Source: Hsuehochloa calcarea (Eukaryota; Streptophyta; Magnoliopsida; Poales; Poaceae). From it: 64,000 nucleotides of DNA. The notes beneath the pieces were generated by a model that had not been told where the DNA came from, made no database searches, and was given only the letters and a program-made list of their open reading frames with translations. A program made the translations under genes and the position numbers. Below are positions 21,470 to 35,025 of the stretch, piece after piece. Every line of letters starts with the position of its first letter. Positions within the stretch are counted from its first letter, which is position 1. Location: positions 31,687,223 to 31,751,222 of the forward strand of contig CM070609.1 in assembly GCA_036346395.1 (NCBI GenBank), written 5' to 3'.

Positions 21470-24400
21470 TAAGGCTTAATTCACTAGCTTATAGTGCATG
21501 GATGCCCAGATGGCTAAAGGGAAACTAATTTTCTCAGTGGCATCAAACCAAGTCTAGTCATATGTTGATCTCTGATGGATCACTTTGGCTAGAAAACACT
21601 ATAATTCTCAAATAAGTACAGAATAACTTCCACACTAAGACTTGAAGTCTATATAAAACTATCGTCCACCACACTGATTTCTTAATGGAAAAACTTTGTA
21701 AGCATAATGTTACATAGTATATATTGGTTTCATGCCATAAAATTGTACTAGTGTTGAAGTATAATAGCAAATCTTTGCTAAAACTCAGAGTTGATTTCAA
21801 GCAAATGTCTAATGCACACACTATCACTTGTGGTTTTTATAGTTGACATGAAAAGGGGAAGACGTTGGAATTGTGTGGGATATTGGAACCAAAGAGGCAT
21901 GAAAAAATATTCAAAACAAGAGTCATGTTAGGCACAGTGGCAAATCCTAGGTCAAAGCCAAAAGCAAACATTAATCTAGTCTATTTTTGGAGATAATGAA
22001 AATAAATTACATTATTATAATCCTTATCTAGTTGATATGGATAATGTCATTTACGCCATTGTCGACACTCATGCTAGCTATTGACAACCGCAATCATTGC
22101 AGCTTACAAAGGGTAATTGATTTGTGTCTTCAGCAATATGTTAACCGTCAGCATACGGGAATGCATACGGCAAATAGACGGTTGTTTGACGCAATCACAT
22201 ATAAAATGTTTTGGCTATGCACTGAAGCGTATCATACTCATCGAAAATGATACATGCATAAATCGGTAAGTGCGGTCTACAACTGCATCACCACCAAAAA
22301 GCCATATTACTTGCTTGAAGCAACAATAGCTCCCGAAATAAAATATAATGACATGTTGGATTTTGTTGATACTGGATGATCTAAATTTGGTCATGTTATC
22401 ACCCTTAATTAAATATGGTGTTCCTGTTGAACAGTAAATATTCTCGTCGAATAGTTATACTATTTGGGTGATCAACTAGATTTAGAGTCCAAAAGAAAAT
22501 CAAGTATTTCCATGCAGATTAACTATGGTCAAATATTTTATGTTCTAGCATTATATTTATGTTCGTGCAGAGTATCATGTAGTTTTATGCTGGTGGAACA
22601 CAGAGTTTATGACCATAAGAAAATTAACTTGAAGTTTGATGATCAAAATTATTTAAAATATAGTATGAGTAATTAGATCAAAACTTGAGCAAATAATAAA
22701 GAAGTTAGTCTATAGAATAAGTCTGTCAACTCTCGGACTCCGTATGGGATCTTCGTCGTAGACTAATAACTAACTAGAAGTTGGAATATCCTACAGAATA
22801 TTAGGATTATGCAGTTTTCTAACCACTGCACTGATAAAAGTCTAGCTCACTGCATATAATTGTTAAACTCCTTGTTGAAATAAGTGTGTGTTGGAGGAAT
22901 CAAACAATTTTCACATGTTATCACCACTGTAGCATACATCTTTGGACCACCACCAGTTGTTGGAGATCATGTTGAATATGAAATTCAATCAATCATATGC
23001 CCATGATAGGGGAATTTTATGGTATGCTATTAATAAATATCGAATCTCGGTATTAGGGGGAGAAATGCCCACAAGTTCGAATACCGTCGTATTTTCCTGA
23101 AGGAAAAGACCTTTAATACTAAGATACACGTACTAGTCAAGTTAAACTTAATGTTTAGTTTATGCTTCTGTGCGCCATAAGAGGAGGCTTGCCATATATT
23201 TTTCAATTATGAAGGAGGTACTACAGTGTCTACTTGCAGTAAATACGTCGCTAAGAGTGGAATACCGGGTTGAATAGTACATCCACTTTGTGAATTTGAC
23301 TTTATTGGTCCTTGATCTAAAATCTGTAGGGACACCTGCGGGTCTAAGATCTAATGATACTAGTCGAAATAATTATTAATAACTGCTTTAACTCTTTTGA
23401 AGAGAACTCACCTTGAAGATGAAATACCTCATGAAAAGGTTCATCATGAAGATAAAATCTCCAACAAATTGATGTGCACATATTACAATGCTAGAAATAT
23501 GAAACAACCAAGAATTTTTTTTTGTTTGGGAAATGATAAGGATCTGGTTAACACTGAGATACCCTCAATTTAGAGGATATGGGAGAAAAGTCGTCGACAA
23601 TCACTTTACCTCTACAATTGCTAAAATTTCTCTTATAAGAACACAGATCCAGAACCAAAGTCCATGGCCAAGCGTTTGAAGCACGTATCGGGTCACATAA
23701 TGAAAGCATATGAGGTTAAACCATAATTGCTAAATAAAATTCTTGGAACCAGGTAGTTTAGACTTGATGGGTCATTATGAATATAATGAAGTGGTGAAAG
23801 CTTGGTTCAAAGGTCCCTGTAGAGACCGTTACTCTCCTATTATGAATGATACAATGTTTTGTTGCACAATAATTCTAGTAACTGACATGAAAAAATAAAT
23901 AAAGTATGCAGTGAGGGGGTTCTGAAAATCCTTGATGAGATCCTCGAAGGACTCAAAATTCCTAGTAAGAAAGGAAATAAAATCATAATATATATAAAAC
24001 TCATACCCAATAGTCTCTTACCTGTAGTGTGAGCATCTCCTAAAAGAAAATTATCTTACCAGTTGATCTCTTAATAACACTAATGATTATATGATCCCTA
24101 GAAGTGGACAAGGACCCATCAAGACTCGAAAGAATGAAATGAGGAACCTAAAGGCCAGAAGCGCGCCACACAAGCTCTCATAAAGTGCATCTTCCCCTAG
24201 AAGTTAGTGGAATAGTAGTTTCTTCTAGTACCATAAAGGTACAACATACATTGGTGATATTGGTAATTAATTCACTAAATGCCAAAACTAAAACTAGTTA
24301 TATTTTATTCTAGAGTGGTATAACCATACTTATAGTTCAGCAAAATAGACTATTTGTTGTAACTTTAATAACTGACATATAATTATAAAATATTAAGACC

Positions 24401-25873
24401 CTGAAAGGTTTTGATAAATCGTATTCAGAAGGCATACGACTTTGCAGCTAGCTAGTATATATTACCCCATATCCTCTGCAAGGATAATCTATTTGTGTTG
24501 CATAATTGAATAGTGGTATTTGATAAGTTAAGCATGTTACTCCGAATAGTGTTTATCCCAAATTATTCAGATGAGTAACATGATATCTGTATGTAAAACT
24601 CTCCAATATGGTAATCCAGCTGATTTGATCATAGTATACTTACCTATAGTTATTTTCAAAAATTGTATGAAGACATTAGAGCAACAAGACTTCAACCGAA
24701 GTTGTTTTCAGGGGGAGCATATACTAAACACTGATCATGATACTTGAGATTTTGGAAATCTTAGTCAAGCGTAGAAGGTGTTGATACAATGATTACTGAT
24801 TAAATTCACCTTAAAGGGTTTTTACCACTTAATAGCTTAGATCCAGTTGGTCGACAATGCAAAGATCATGAAGATCATGTATAGATCCTGATGATCATTA
24901 CTAAATCCTAAAGATATGCTCACTATCTGTCAAATCTCTATAGTGAAAATCCCAAAATGAATTTATATTATTTTGTGCTAGTGCAACCACCTCTTGGTGG
25001 TCATCTAAGCAAACATTGGTAGCTAGTTCTACCAAATACTTAGAGATTATAGCAATATATGAAGTTTCACTTGAATGTGTTTGGCTCAGACGTGTGATTA
25101 ACCATATCCAGAAGTATTGTGAAATTAATATCGTCAATACCCCCTCAATTATCTATGAAGATAATGCTACCTTTATTACACAAATGCAAATGTGCTATGC
25201 CAAGAGAAACATCACGAAGCACATTGCTTCAAAATGTTTTATCCTCATGAAATCCAGAAGAATAGTAAGATAAAGATCTTGCAAACAAAGTCTTGTGAAA
25301 ATCCAATTTATCTATTCACTAAGTCTTGCTTCCATCCAGTTTCCAAAGATGCATTCATGGCATTGGAATGAGACCATTTAAATAGTTGCATAGTTCATGG
25401 GGAGTACATCCCTAAATCATTATCCTTATCAAATCCTGAGGATTTATCCAAAATTTTAAAGATTGGATCCCGAAGATTAAACATTGTGTACTCTTTTTCT
25501 TGGTGAGTTTTCTGAAATTTTCTCACATGAAGGTTTTTAGTGAGGCAACTAGTGTAATACAACTTATGAATATAATGTACTCTTTTCTCTGTTCTTTTTT
25601 TCAAATGGGTTTTGGAAGGAGTTTTTGATGAGACATTTGCATATCGTTGTCTATTGCCCAACAGGGAGGGTTACAAAACCTAATTATGGGAAAAAGACTA
25701 AACCACCACTAGAGGTCTTTCACCCTCATGGGCTATAAATATGAGAAACCCCATGTACAATAGATAAACAGATGAATAAAGATATTGGATCTCCTCTATA
25801 CATTGTGTCTCTCTTGGTGTTCATTGTGTGATTGGATTGATTGTCTCCTGACTACGACATCGATTATCTAACA
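21470..25873 (+). mobile_element. Decayed copia-related retrotransposon
   Basis: No long frame survives. About 21470-23220 matches the reverse complement of about 59820-61540. A polypurine-like 'cagggggagcatatact' occurs at about 24709. An RNase H remnant lies at about 24970-25275. An LTR-like region follows, with ttggtgagttttctg, gggttttggaagg, a TATA box (tataaatat, about 25734-25742) and an end near ...ctaaca at 25873. The internal order is disturbed, since the polypurine-like run precedes the RNase H remnant, so boundaries are approximate. Confidence 0.6.
24970..25275 (+). pseudogene. Copia RNase H remnant
   Basis: The translation shows WSSKQTLVASS, ECVWLRRVINHIQKYC, IIYEDNATF and NITKHIASK. 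These are the usual order of motifs in the C-terminal RNase H of Ty1-copia pol. The flanks are degenerate and no upstream RT can be read. Confidence 0.8.
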
Positions 25874-28200
25874 TAAATCAGGAGCTGCATAAGATTTTCA
25901 TGAATTCAATGTCGGACTAAGAGCACCAATAAAGCGTGGCTAGCAAGACCAAGCATCTAGTTCGTCTTTCTCTGTTTCTTACTACAAACTAGTAGGGTGG
26001 CCTGCGCATTTGCGCGACTAGATTTATTTCAAAGTTTATAATATCAAATGATATAACTTAGATGCTTGAGAATATATTTATGTATTTTGTAGCTATTTAG
26101 ATTTATAACATATCATAAATATTGGAAATGACAATAGAAGCTTAAAGGGAAAATACAACTTGAGAAACGTAATTGAAGTATGAGCTTTGATGGAAGAAAA
26201 TTATTAAGAAAGAATAATAAGTTGTTGGGGGGTTAGAAACATAACCACTCTCCATCATGCGTGGATCTTGTAGCTGCATGTTTCTATTCTTCCTCCATTA
26301 ATAACTATTTTTCAAAATGTATTCATGCACATGTACCTCTATTTAATCTCAAGAAATACGTTGATTAGAGTACCTTGCTCACGCATACACCATTTCACCA
26401 TAGGCGATCTACCTTGAACTTATCTTTCCTCACACGTCGGTTGCCCTAGACAAACTTTGTTTCTTCTATCTCTTGTTTTCGTCATATCTTTTTTGCTTCA
26501 ACCTCCAATAGCAATGCTATACAACATAGCTATCTTCTACTTCTCTCCAACTATTGCTTAATGCTGACTATTGCGACATCAACACCCATACATGTGCAAC
26601 GGTTGTCAATCCTTGCCGGGGGCACTCATCACTCTCTCTCCGACATCAATACCCATACCAAGCTCTTTGTTTCTCTGCTTCTGTACGTATGTGCTTCTAT
26701 TCGTACGGATGCATGCTTCTCTCGTGTCAATCACTCTTGTTCTTCAACGTTGGCCAACTCAACGATGTGGCTTCCTCACTAAAGCTTTTTGTATTATTAT
26801 TAGACAATGATTAAAGCATACATGCTGACATCGGTGAAGATGGAGGCATTAATTTACCCTCACATCATTCAAATTTCAAAACTAGGTTTGGGCAATTGAG
26901 GTTGGAGTCTGGCTGGTATGTTGAACCTAGAAAGGATTTTCAAAACAAAAAAAGAGTCAAGAACTATTTTTAGACTTGGTCGGATGGTACGTCGGACGGG
27001 TATGGATAAGAGCGCGATAATGGGTAATGTGGAAGCACCGCCCAAGTCAATTAAAGACCGATTCATGTGATGACCTCTTGTACACTAATATTGCAACCAC
27101 AAGTCTATAATGGGTACGACCTGGCTAATTAATTTATTCGTCTCAGCGTTAACTTCACCACTCGGCTGAACGTGGTGTGGTTAGGGCCACAAAAAAACAC
27201 GGCATAAGAGGGGGCCTTCAGAGTGTTGTAGCCTAACGGCGATGAAACCTTAGCGGGTGAGGCTGCGTTAGGGTGAGGCATTGTAAAGTCCTTATGATGA
27301 TTATTTTAGTCTCACACCTATGGTAGCATGTTGACAGTAAAAGATGATTGTCTCTTGTGGTTAAAATTGTGCTAGAGTGAAAACTGTTTGGATAACCGTG
27401 CCTACAATCATGGGTGATGTCGTTGACTTGCTTGATTAGACTTAACTTTTATAAAATAATTTGTGGGTGGAATGAAATGTCGGGTCCGAGCCCAAGGATT
27501 TTATTTATCCTGGTTGGAGGCAGTGGAAAGTGCGGGTGGCAGCCCAAAAAAAAAACACAACATTAGGTGGATGGAGCCACTCAGTAATATATGGAGGTTG
27601 GAGTTTTCACTAATATTTCATAACAATACTCAATGTTTTAAAAAAACTATGTTAGTTAAAATGCTAGGTTTTAGAACTTGTCTATTACTTAATATATTTC
27701 AATAGTACTATTTTATGCAAATAAAAGAACCACAAGTCATTCCTTTGATCAGCTTTACATATATTATAACTGCATTATGTGTGATGGCTCGCAGAGTACG
27801 ACGATGTACTCACCCTCGCTCAATATTGTCATTTAGTAAGTGAAAAAGAAGACTATATGTAGAGGCTTAATCGCATTTGACAAGATCGGAAATCGAGGAG
27901 GACAAGAATTAGGTTGCTTGCCCCAATCGACTGCCTGTGGATATATCCTGAGGGTCCCACTTGTTGCGTTTTAATTCCACTTCCGCTGCTGTTCTTTAAA
28001 GATATTTGGTCTGGTCGACCGTTCTGCAAGTCAAAAGCTGTAAGATATATTTACACATTGTTTATTATTATTCAACAACTTTACATTTATAAAATATATG
28101 TACGATACTTAATGATATAATAGTAAGTACTAGCTACTCATCTGAAGACTAATCCTGATTACACAAACACATAGACAAGTACAACACCGAAGTTTCACAC
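25874..28200. other. Intergenic DNA, no gene seen
   Basis: AT-rich with only short frames. 'ctagtagggtggcctgcgca' near 25990 resembles a terminus-like motif seen in many grass repeats (a related 'ctagtgcttgtacggtgcaa' lies near 34716). It is too weak to name an element. Confidence 0.5.
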
Positions 28201-28218
28201 ATCCATGATTCATTCGAA

Positions 28219-28342
28219 CTACCAACACCAAGAATGTTTTGTAGTACTAGTGCCTTACCTAACTCCAGGTCGTAGTCAGTCTTGGGGGCCACCACACACG
28301 CGGCCGGCCTCAGCAACTCCCCTTCTTGCCCGGTTTATAAAT
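28219..28342 (+). promoter_or_regulatory. CCR promoter: AC-like MYB motifs and TATA box
   Basis: TTTATAAAT at about 28334-28342 lies about 190 bp before the CCR start codon. Upstream are CTACCAACACC (28219-28229) and CTTACCTAACT (28253-28263). Both resemble AC elements bound by MYB factors in lignin genes. Function is inferred from motif and neighbour. Confidence 0.55.
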
Positions 28343-28528
28343 TTAGCAACACTCCACGCCTCCCCCTCTCCAAGAATCCTACCAAACTTAGCCCAACAAC
28401 TCATCACCAATCTGTTCATTCGTTCATAGCATTTCGATCTCTCCATCTCACCACGCTAGCTTAGACAAAATTAAGCTGCTTGCTTGCTAGCAAGCAAGCA
28501 AGCACGAAGTGTAACCGTGTAAGTGACG

Positions 28529-31500
28529 ATGACCGTCGTCGACGACGCCGTCGCGCAGCAGCTGCCCGGCCACGGCCAAACCGTGTGCGTCACCGGCGCC
28601 GCCGGGTACATCGCGTCGTGGCTCGTCAAGCTGCTCCTGGAGAGAGGCTACACTGTGAAGGGCACAGTGAGGAACCCAGGCATGCACATGTGCACACACT
28701 GGATCGATATTCATACATGCACGCGAACGAACTTTGTTACAACACAACCGATGCATGGTTTCTGCAAGAAAGCGTACGCACTGTGCTAGCTTAACTTTGG
28801 GTTAACGTGATTGCTAATAGATGATCCGAAGAACGCCCATCTGAAGGCACTGGACGGCGCCGCCGAGAGGCTGATCCTCTGCAAGGCCGACCTCCTCGAC
28901 TACGACACCATCTGCGCCGCCGTCGAGGGCTGCCACGGCGTGTTCCACAGCGCCTCGCCCGTCACCGACGACCCTGTACGTACTGCATGCGGAACGGACT
29001 CAAATTAAGCCGCCTCAAACTGTTCGTTACGTGCGTAGAGATATAACAGTATATATGCTAACACCTGGTTGTACTTGTACGTGTGTATGGCTTGGATCGA
29101 CAGGAGCAGATGGTGGAGCCGGCGGTGCGGGGCACGGAGTACGTGATAAACGCCGCCGCGGACGCCGGCACGGTGCGGCGGGTGGTGTTCACGTCGTCCA
29201 TCGGCGCCGTCACCATGGACCCCAACCGCGGGCCGGACGTGGTCGTCGACGAGTCCTGCTGGAGCGACCTCGAATACTGCAAGGAAACTAAGGTCAGCAA
29301 GCATCTGGCTCTGTTCGACTCCCTCTTTAATCTTGCCGGCAACATCTCGTTCGATCTTAATTTTTCTTGCCCTTTCATAATTCTTAGTTGCATGCAGAAT
29401 AATTAGAAATGGATTAGCAACGTGCATGTAATCTGTAGCACATATAGTATGCTACAATCACTGAACGAGTGAAAACAATATCTACGATTGAGAAGGATAT
29501 GTGTCCGATGCAGAAGTGCTTTCTTTGTAGTAAGCGCAACCTTCTTTGTGCATGCAAAAATGCTGAATTCGTTCAGCAAAATCTTGTCTTAGACTGGCCA
29601 CGTAAATACATAGTTACGTGCACGCGTGCAACCTGCAGTGTGTTTACAAAAGCTTAAACATCTAGTAATTAATTACATCGATCGTCCTATCACGTCCCCT
29701 TCTTTTCTTTTACGTACGGAAGTAAAAGGCTAGCGATTATAGGAGTGTCGTTATCACCACCAACCCTAGAATTTAACCTTTCGATGGAGATGATTAGCCA
29801 CCGGGTCAAGCGACACTATTACAAAATAGATTATACTATATATTTCATCACAGACGGTTCTTTTGAAATCGTATTTGTTATGCTTATCGCAGACGGTTTT
29901 TAATAAAATCGTCTGTGATATGTAGTGATAGCTAGAACCGTCTGTGATATATAATTATCACAAACGGTTCTTGTTAATAATGGTTTGTGAATCATCGTAA
30001 ACGATTTTTTATCACGAATCGTCTGTGATTATAATCATATCAAAGACGATTTTGTAGACAAAACCGTCTCTTATACTTTTGTTTTGTTGGGTGGGGAAAC
30101 AAAAATTTAAACTTAATGGGTGGGCTGTCGAAACTCGCTTTATATTAACCGAGTCTCCTCACACCTCCATCTCCTCCTCTAACTGAGTGTCGCAGCCTTT
30201 CCCTGACCTTATGCCCCGGCCTCCCCCGAGCTCGTCTCCTGCGGCTTCCTCCACCTCGCCTCGGCCTCCTTCACCTCGCCCCGGCCTCGTCGCCACTGAT
30301 CTCCCCCGACCTCATAGTCCATGGGCTCCCCCCAACATCACCGCTCCCGGTCTCCTCCATTTCGTCGCCCCGGCCTCCCACGACCTCATTTCCCTTAGCC
30401 TCCTCCACTTCGTCACCCCAGCCTCCTCGACCTCGCACTGGCCTCGTCGTCACCGGCCTCCCCCAGCCTCCCTCGACATCGTCGCCCCCGATCTCCACCT
30501 CAGATCGCGCATTCCGGTAAAATAGCCATAACTTTTGCATACGTACTCGGATTGCGACGTTCATTGGCTTGTTGGAAAGCTAACGAAAAGTTGCATCCGA
30601 AATCCATAAGTAAATTTTGATTCATTTAGATAGGGCCTCTACACAACGTCGTAAGTTGCAAATCCAAAAAAGTGATAAACCCAAAAAAAAAAAGGGTCGT
30701 TTAGGGTCTCAAAACGGCATATGAAGTTTCAACACCCGTTTTCGCCATTCGTTCGCTATCCAATTTGAGTTTTCTTTCATTCCAGATTGTGTAATCAACC
30801 ATATACAAATACTCGGATCCAAGTGTCCAGCAATTGATTGCTTTGGCTCAAAATTTGATTTTTTTTACAATAAAAAATCTATTACAAACGATTCTAAATA
30901 ATAACCGTCCGTGGAAAAAATATATCACAGACGGTTCTGAACAAGAACCGTATGTGATAATCAATTACCACAGACGATTATTGTTCAGAACCGTTTGTGA
31001 TAGTTTTTTCATAGACGGTTCAAAAATCATCTGTGATGACCTGATCATCACAGACACGTAAATTCAAATGGTTTAAAAACAGTCTATGGTAACGATTTGA
31101 AGCCGTCTGTAATGACTCTCTCAGTAGTAGTGTGATGATGTATCGAGACCACTGGATGTGAGGTTTGTCCGATGGTTCGTGTCCTTAATACCGTAATTTT
31201 TTAAATTTCGTTTGCTTGCAGGGATTTACCACTATGTCTACTTCTACCTGCCCTTAGTTGTGCTTTGTGACAACTACGATGGTATTGATTTTAAGTAGCA
31301 TGGGACGTTTCTGTTCCACCACAAAAACAAACTTTAGGCCTTTAGCACACACGATAGCTACTCCCACTTGTAGGATACTAGTGAATGGTGAAAACAGAAG
31401 GAAATGTGAAGTATATAGCATACAGACATGTGCACCATAGTCACTCCTTCACAGATAACCTTCTGCAGCACTTCGAGGAAAGCAAGAAGAGGTCACAAGA

Positions 31501-34500
31501 ATAGGGAAAGGGCCGGGTTACCTTCATAGGAGTTGGAAAGGAAAAAGAAGAAACAGAGAGATTTTAATTATTGTCATCCCCTTGTGCATTCCTGGCTAGT
31601 GCGAGCAGCATATATATTTTGCTCCAAGTAGGTTAACTACTCCACTACAAACACGCAAGCGTGCAATCCACCTACACAATAAGCGATCTTGTTAGTAGCG
31701 AAGATTACTGGTTGTTTTACCCTTTTAAGAAAGGTCACAATTCAATTTCCATGTGAACAAATTAGTACAAACATTCTGTGGGGAGTCGAGAGTAGCAGTG
31801 TACTACTACCAACAGGTTGCTTAAATGGTTCCAAATCCGACAGAGACTTTCTTTTTGAAATTTGCCGGCAAACCAAAATGGGACATGACATCGATTAGAA
31901 TCAGGGAAAAGGCTTTGCCACGGTCCCTACGAACTGCAGGCTGTCGTAGACGTTGCACCATACTACGTACGTACAACATAATTGTTGCATAAGCATGACA
32001 TCGCCGGGCCTGATTTAACGGCTTTTTGGTGACGACGGGATGCATCAGAACTGGTACTGCTACGGCAAGGCGGTGGCGGAGCAGGCGGCGTGGGACGCGG
32101 CCAAGAAGCGGGGCGTCGACCTCGTCGTCGTGAACCCCGTGCTCGTGGTCGGGCCGCTGCTGCAGCCGACGGTGAACGCCAGCGTCGCGCACATCCTCAA
32201 GTACCTCGACGGCTCGGCCAAGAAGTACGCCAACGCCGTGCAGGCGTACGTGGACGTGCGCGACGTGGCCGACGCGCACCTCCGCGTGTTCGAGGCGCCC
32301 GGCGCCTCCGGCCGGTACCTCTGCGCCGAGCGCGTCCTCCACCGCGAGGACGTCGTCCACATCCTCAGCAAGCTCTTCCCCGAGTACCCTGTGCCAACAA
32401 GGTGAGTGACTCAGTGACCGTCTCTTTCTTGGGCCATATACTTGCACGCAGGGTTTTCGGTTTCGTTTGAGGAAATATTTCGGGGCGAGCAAAATTGCTG
32501 AAATTACCAAAATTTCGAATTCAATTCGGGCAAATGGCCAAAATTGGCCTTCAAATTTGACTAAATTTCATTAAATATTTGACGAATTTTGACCAAAACT
32601 AGGATTCCAGTAGGAATTGCCTGTAATATTCTGGTATAATTATCGTTAAATTCCTACATTCAAAAGAGGGACGTTCGGCAAAAACTACATAGATATTTGA
32701 TAGGATTTTCATTTACTACTTACGATTTAAGAATTCGTTTAGTTAGTCATTTGTTGAGTACTTGTTGAATCCTTTTTATTATTTAATCTTTTTTAAAAAG
32801 TTATTTTGAAAATAGTATTTTTCTAACTTTATTTTCAATTCTGACCTTTTAGTCACATCATGACCGGAGACGTGATAAAACTGTGCTGTCACGCCAAGAG
32901 GAGTTACATGATAGGACTTAGCCCAAAAACAGACGCGTTCAAAAAGGTCGGTGGCACGACAGCACAGTTTGATCACACGCGGTTGGTAACGTAACACAGG
33001 TCATGGTGTGATCAAAGGGGTCGGTGGCATGACAGCACAGTTTGATCACACGCGGTTGGTAACGTGACAGTATAGTTTGATTACGTCACATGTCATGGCG
33101 TGACCAAAGAGGTTAGAATTGAAAATAAAATTAGGAATATATAATCTTTAAAATAATTTAAATAAAAAGGATTAAAAAAACTCTACTTGGTCAAGGTGGA
33201 TCCCACCTTGGTTGGTGAGTAGGGACGAGACAGAGGGAGCAGAGCTTTCTGTTAACTAAAGCACAAGCAGTAGGTGATGGGTGCAGGTGAACCAAAACTC
33301 ATTAGCGACGGCACGCAAACGCTTTCTTGAGCTTAGTACTGCTGAAGACTTGGGATTACCGTGCTGTGTAAGATTGAAGCTGGCTGGAACACTTGTCCTA
33401 ACGTGTAATTCATTTGAATGGAAAAGTATACAATGCTAAACCTTCCCGGCCAAGTAATATGTTGCTAGTAAGTTGGAACAAAATATAGATGACAAGATGA
33501 TAGTGCAGCTAAACCTATGCTTCCAGCATTTGAAAAATTTAGTGAGAAATGATAATATGCATGCTGAGTAACTTTTCATTCCGATCACTCAGTAAGCAAG
33601 TACTGAAACTAATTTGCAATAGCATTTAGACTGCATGGCAAAATTTGACAACAAATAATAAACTGGGTTGCTATGTTAGTAACGAAATTTTGCAACTACC
33701 ACAAATACCTGGCAAACACTTCCAGGAAGAACATAAAATTCTCCAGATAGTTCCAATAAGCTGTCTTTGGTGAAAGTGAGCCTGACAAATGGTAGTCGTC
33801 ATCTAAAAAAAAAGGCAGTCGGCAGTCGCTCAAATAGTAGAAAAATGTAGCATCAAGATAAAGTAGTAGCACTAATTTGGTAGATGGTTGTCAATATCAT
33901 CTTTAACTTTCTCTGTTTTTTTGGTTGCAATGGCCAAGTACACCCTATGGCCCAATATTTGTTAACAAGTGGAGCAGTTAGGGAACCGTTCCATGGTCAC
34001 GAACGAAGCAGTGAAGTAGCAATCATTCCATGGTCGTATCAAATATGTAATTAGGGAACAATTCCATACTCACAAAGTAGTGAATTACAAATTGATCCAT
34101 GCTCATATCAAATCTGTCCACTTCGACTAAATATAATATCCAGATATAAAATAAGAAACAGATGATGTGACTTGAGTTTTCTGCTCCTGATGCCTGAAGC
34201 AAACAAACCTTAGTTCATTGAATAAACTATTGTGTTCATTGAATAAACTATTGTGTTCAACCACCCCCCCCCCCCTAACCATGGTCTTACCCAGATGGGT
34301 CCTTAGTGAATTATGTAAATGGCTTTAAAGCACTATTCTGAATGTAAAACATGTCTTCCAAATACTTTTTCTACCTTTGATCTGGCGACACTTGTTTTAA
34401 TAAAACGGCCAAGGAGAAATTACATCCTATACTTCGCTAGACATGCATGCCATGGCTGTGCGCAGGTGCTCTGATGAAGTGAACCCACGGAAGCAGCCTT

Positions 34501-34655
34501 ACACGATGTCAAACCAGAAGCTACAGGATCTTGGCCTGCAGTTCATATCCGTGAATGACTCGCTCTACGAGACAGTGACGAACCTCCAGGAGAAGGGACA
34601 CCTCCCAGTGCCGAGCAAAGAGATCCCGGAAGAACTGAACAGTGTCATGGCATGA
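28529..34655 (+). CDS. CCR: Cinnamoyl-CoA reductase, 345 aa, 5 exons
   Basis: Exons are 28529-28679, 28821-28975, 29104-29292, 32049-32401 and 34466-34655; phases join to 1,038 bp including TGA. CCR reduces hydroxycinnamoyl-CoA esters to aldehydes with NADPH, the first committed step of monolignol synthesis, in the cytosol. Visible features are the Rossmann motif VTGAAGYIASW, RNPDDPKNAHL, TSSIGAV (catalytic Ser), and the CCR signature KNWYCYGK carrying the Tyr/Lys pair. That signature is split between exons 3 and 4. Length and five-exon layout are normal for the family. The ATG at 28529 follows a GTG in the same frame and begins MTVVDDAV. Intron 1 must start with GC (28680) to give this protein; the others are GT-AG. 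Intron 3 (2,756 bp) holds a CACTA element and intron 4 (2,064 bp) a fold-back element. High similarity to rice CCRs; the exact paralog is not assigned. Confidence 0.93.
29814..31132. mobile_element. Non-autonomous CACTA transposon in CCR intron 3
   Basis: The left end is CACTATTACAAAATAG; the reverse complement of the right end is CACTACTACTGAGAGAG. Both are followed by TCATyACAGACGG. Subterminal regions (29850-30080 and 30900-31130) hold more than a dozen copies of cacagacggtt in both orientations, the usual transposase-binding layout. Flanking triplets are cga and tga (2 of 3 match). The interior is C-rich, with a 112-codon plus-strand frame (30187-30525) that is low-complexity and not a transposase. 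Confidence 0.88.
32766..33178. mobile_element. Fold-back MITE in CCR intron 4
   Basis: Arms of about 90 bp are complementary: left about 32766-32870 with 'attttcaattctgacc', right about 33075-33178 with 'ggttagaattgaaaat'. The interior has a 47-bp direct repeat (ggtcggtggca...gttggtaacgt) at 32946-32992 and 33019-33065. No coding capacity. Confidence 0.75.
34214..34275. repeat. 21-bp tandem duplication and C12 run in CCR intron 4
   Basis: ttcattgaataaactattgtg occurs twice in a row (34214-34234 and 34235-34255), followed by a run of 12 C at 34264-34275. Such runs are prone to slippage. Confidence 0.9.
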
Positions 34656-35025
34656 CGCGTTTCATGTTTCCTGTAAACAGTGAGGCATCTTTTGTGTCTG
34701 TATATATACTAGTCTAGTGCTTGTACGGTGCAACGGATCTCAAATAAACATATGTAAGTTCTAAACTTGAAAAACCAATATACATAAGGTAATTATATCC
34801 CTACATCTAAAAATTGTATACATAATTCGCATTCTATCAACAAACTACAAAGAGTTTTATCACAAATCACATGTGTATATGATCTAATTGTCTACTGAAG
34901 ATCTTTATAATAATATATGCATGCATGAATATATCTATCTACAAAAGATTTCACCAACTGAAGATATGGGGAGGTAAAACATACTCACTATCACAAAGAG
35001 CTTCTTTTATAATAATAAAGATTCC
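34656..35025 (+). other. CCR 3' UTR and adjacent repeat
   Basis: The 3' UTR follows the stop. From about 34714 'ctagtgcttgtacggtgcaa' marks the edge of a common grass repeat that seems to end near 'ataataataaagatt' (about 35010-35024). Assignment is tentative. Confidence 0.35.

Noticed and set aside
28523..28531. GTG at 28523 as CCR start
   Set aside because: An ATG follows two codons later in the same frame and matches the usual MTVVD beginning.
30187..30525. Pro/Ser-rich reading frame inside the CACTA element
   Set aside because: Low-complexity C-rich filler of a non-autonomous element; no transposase motifs.
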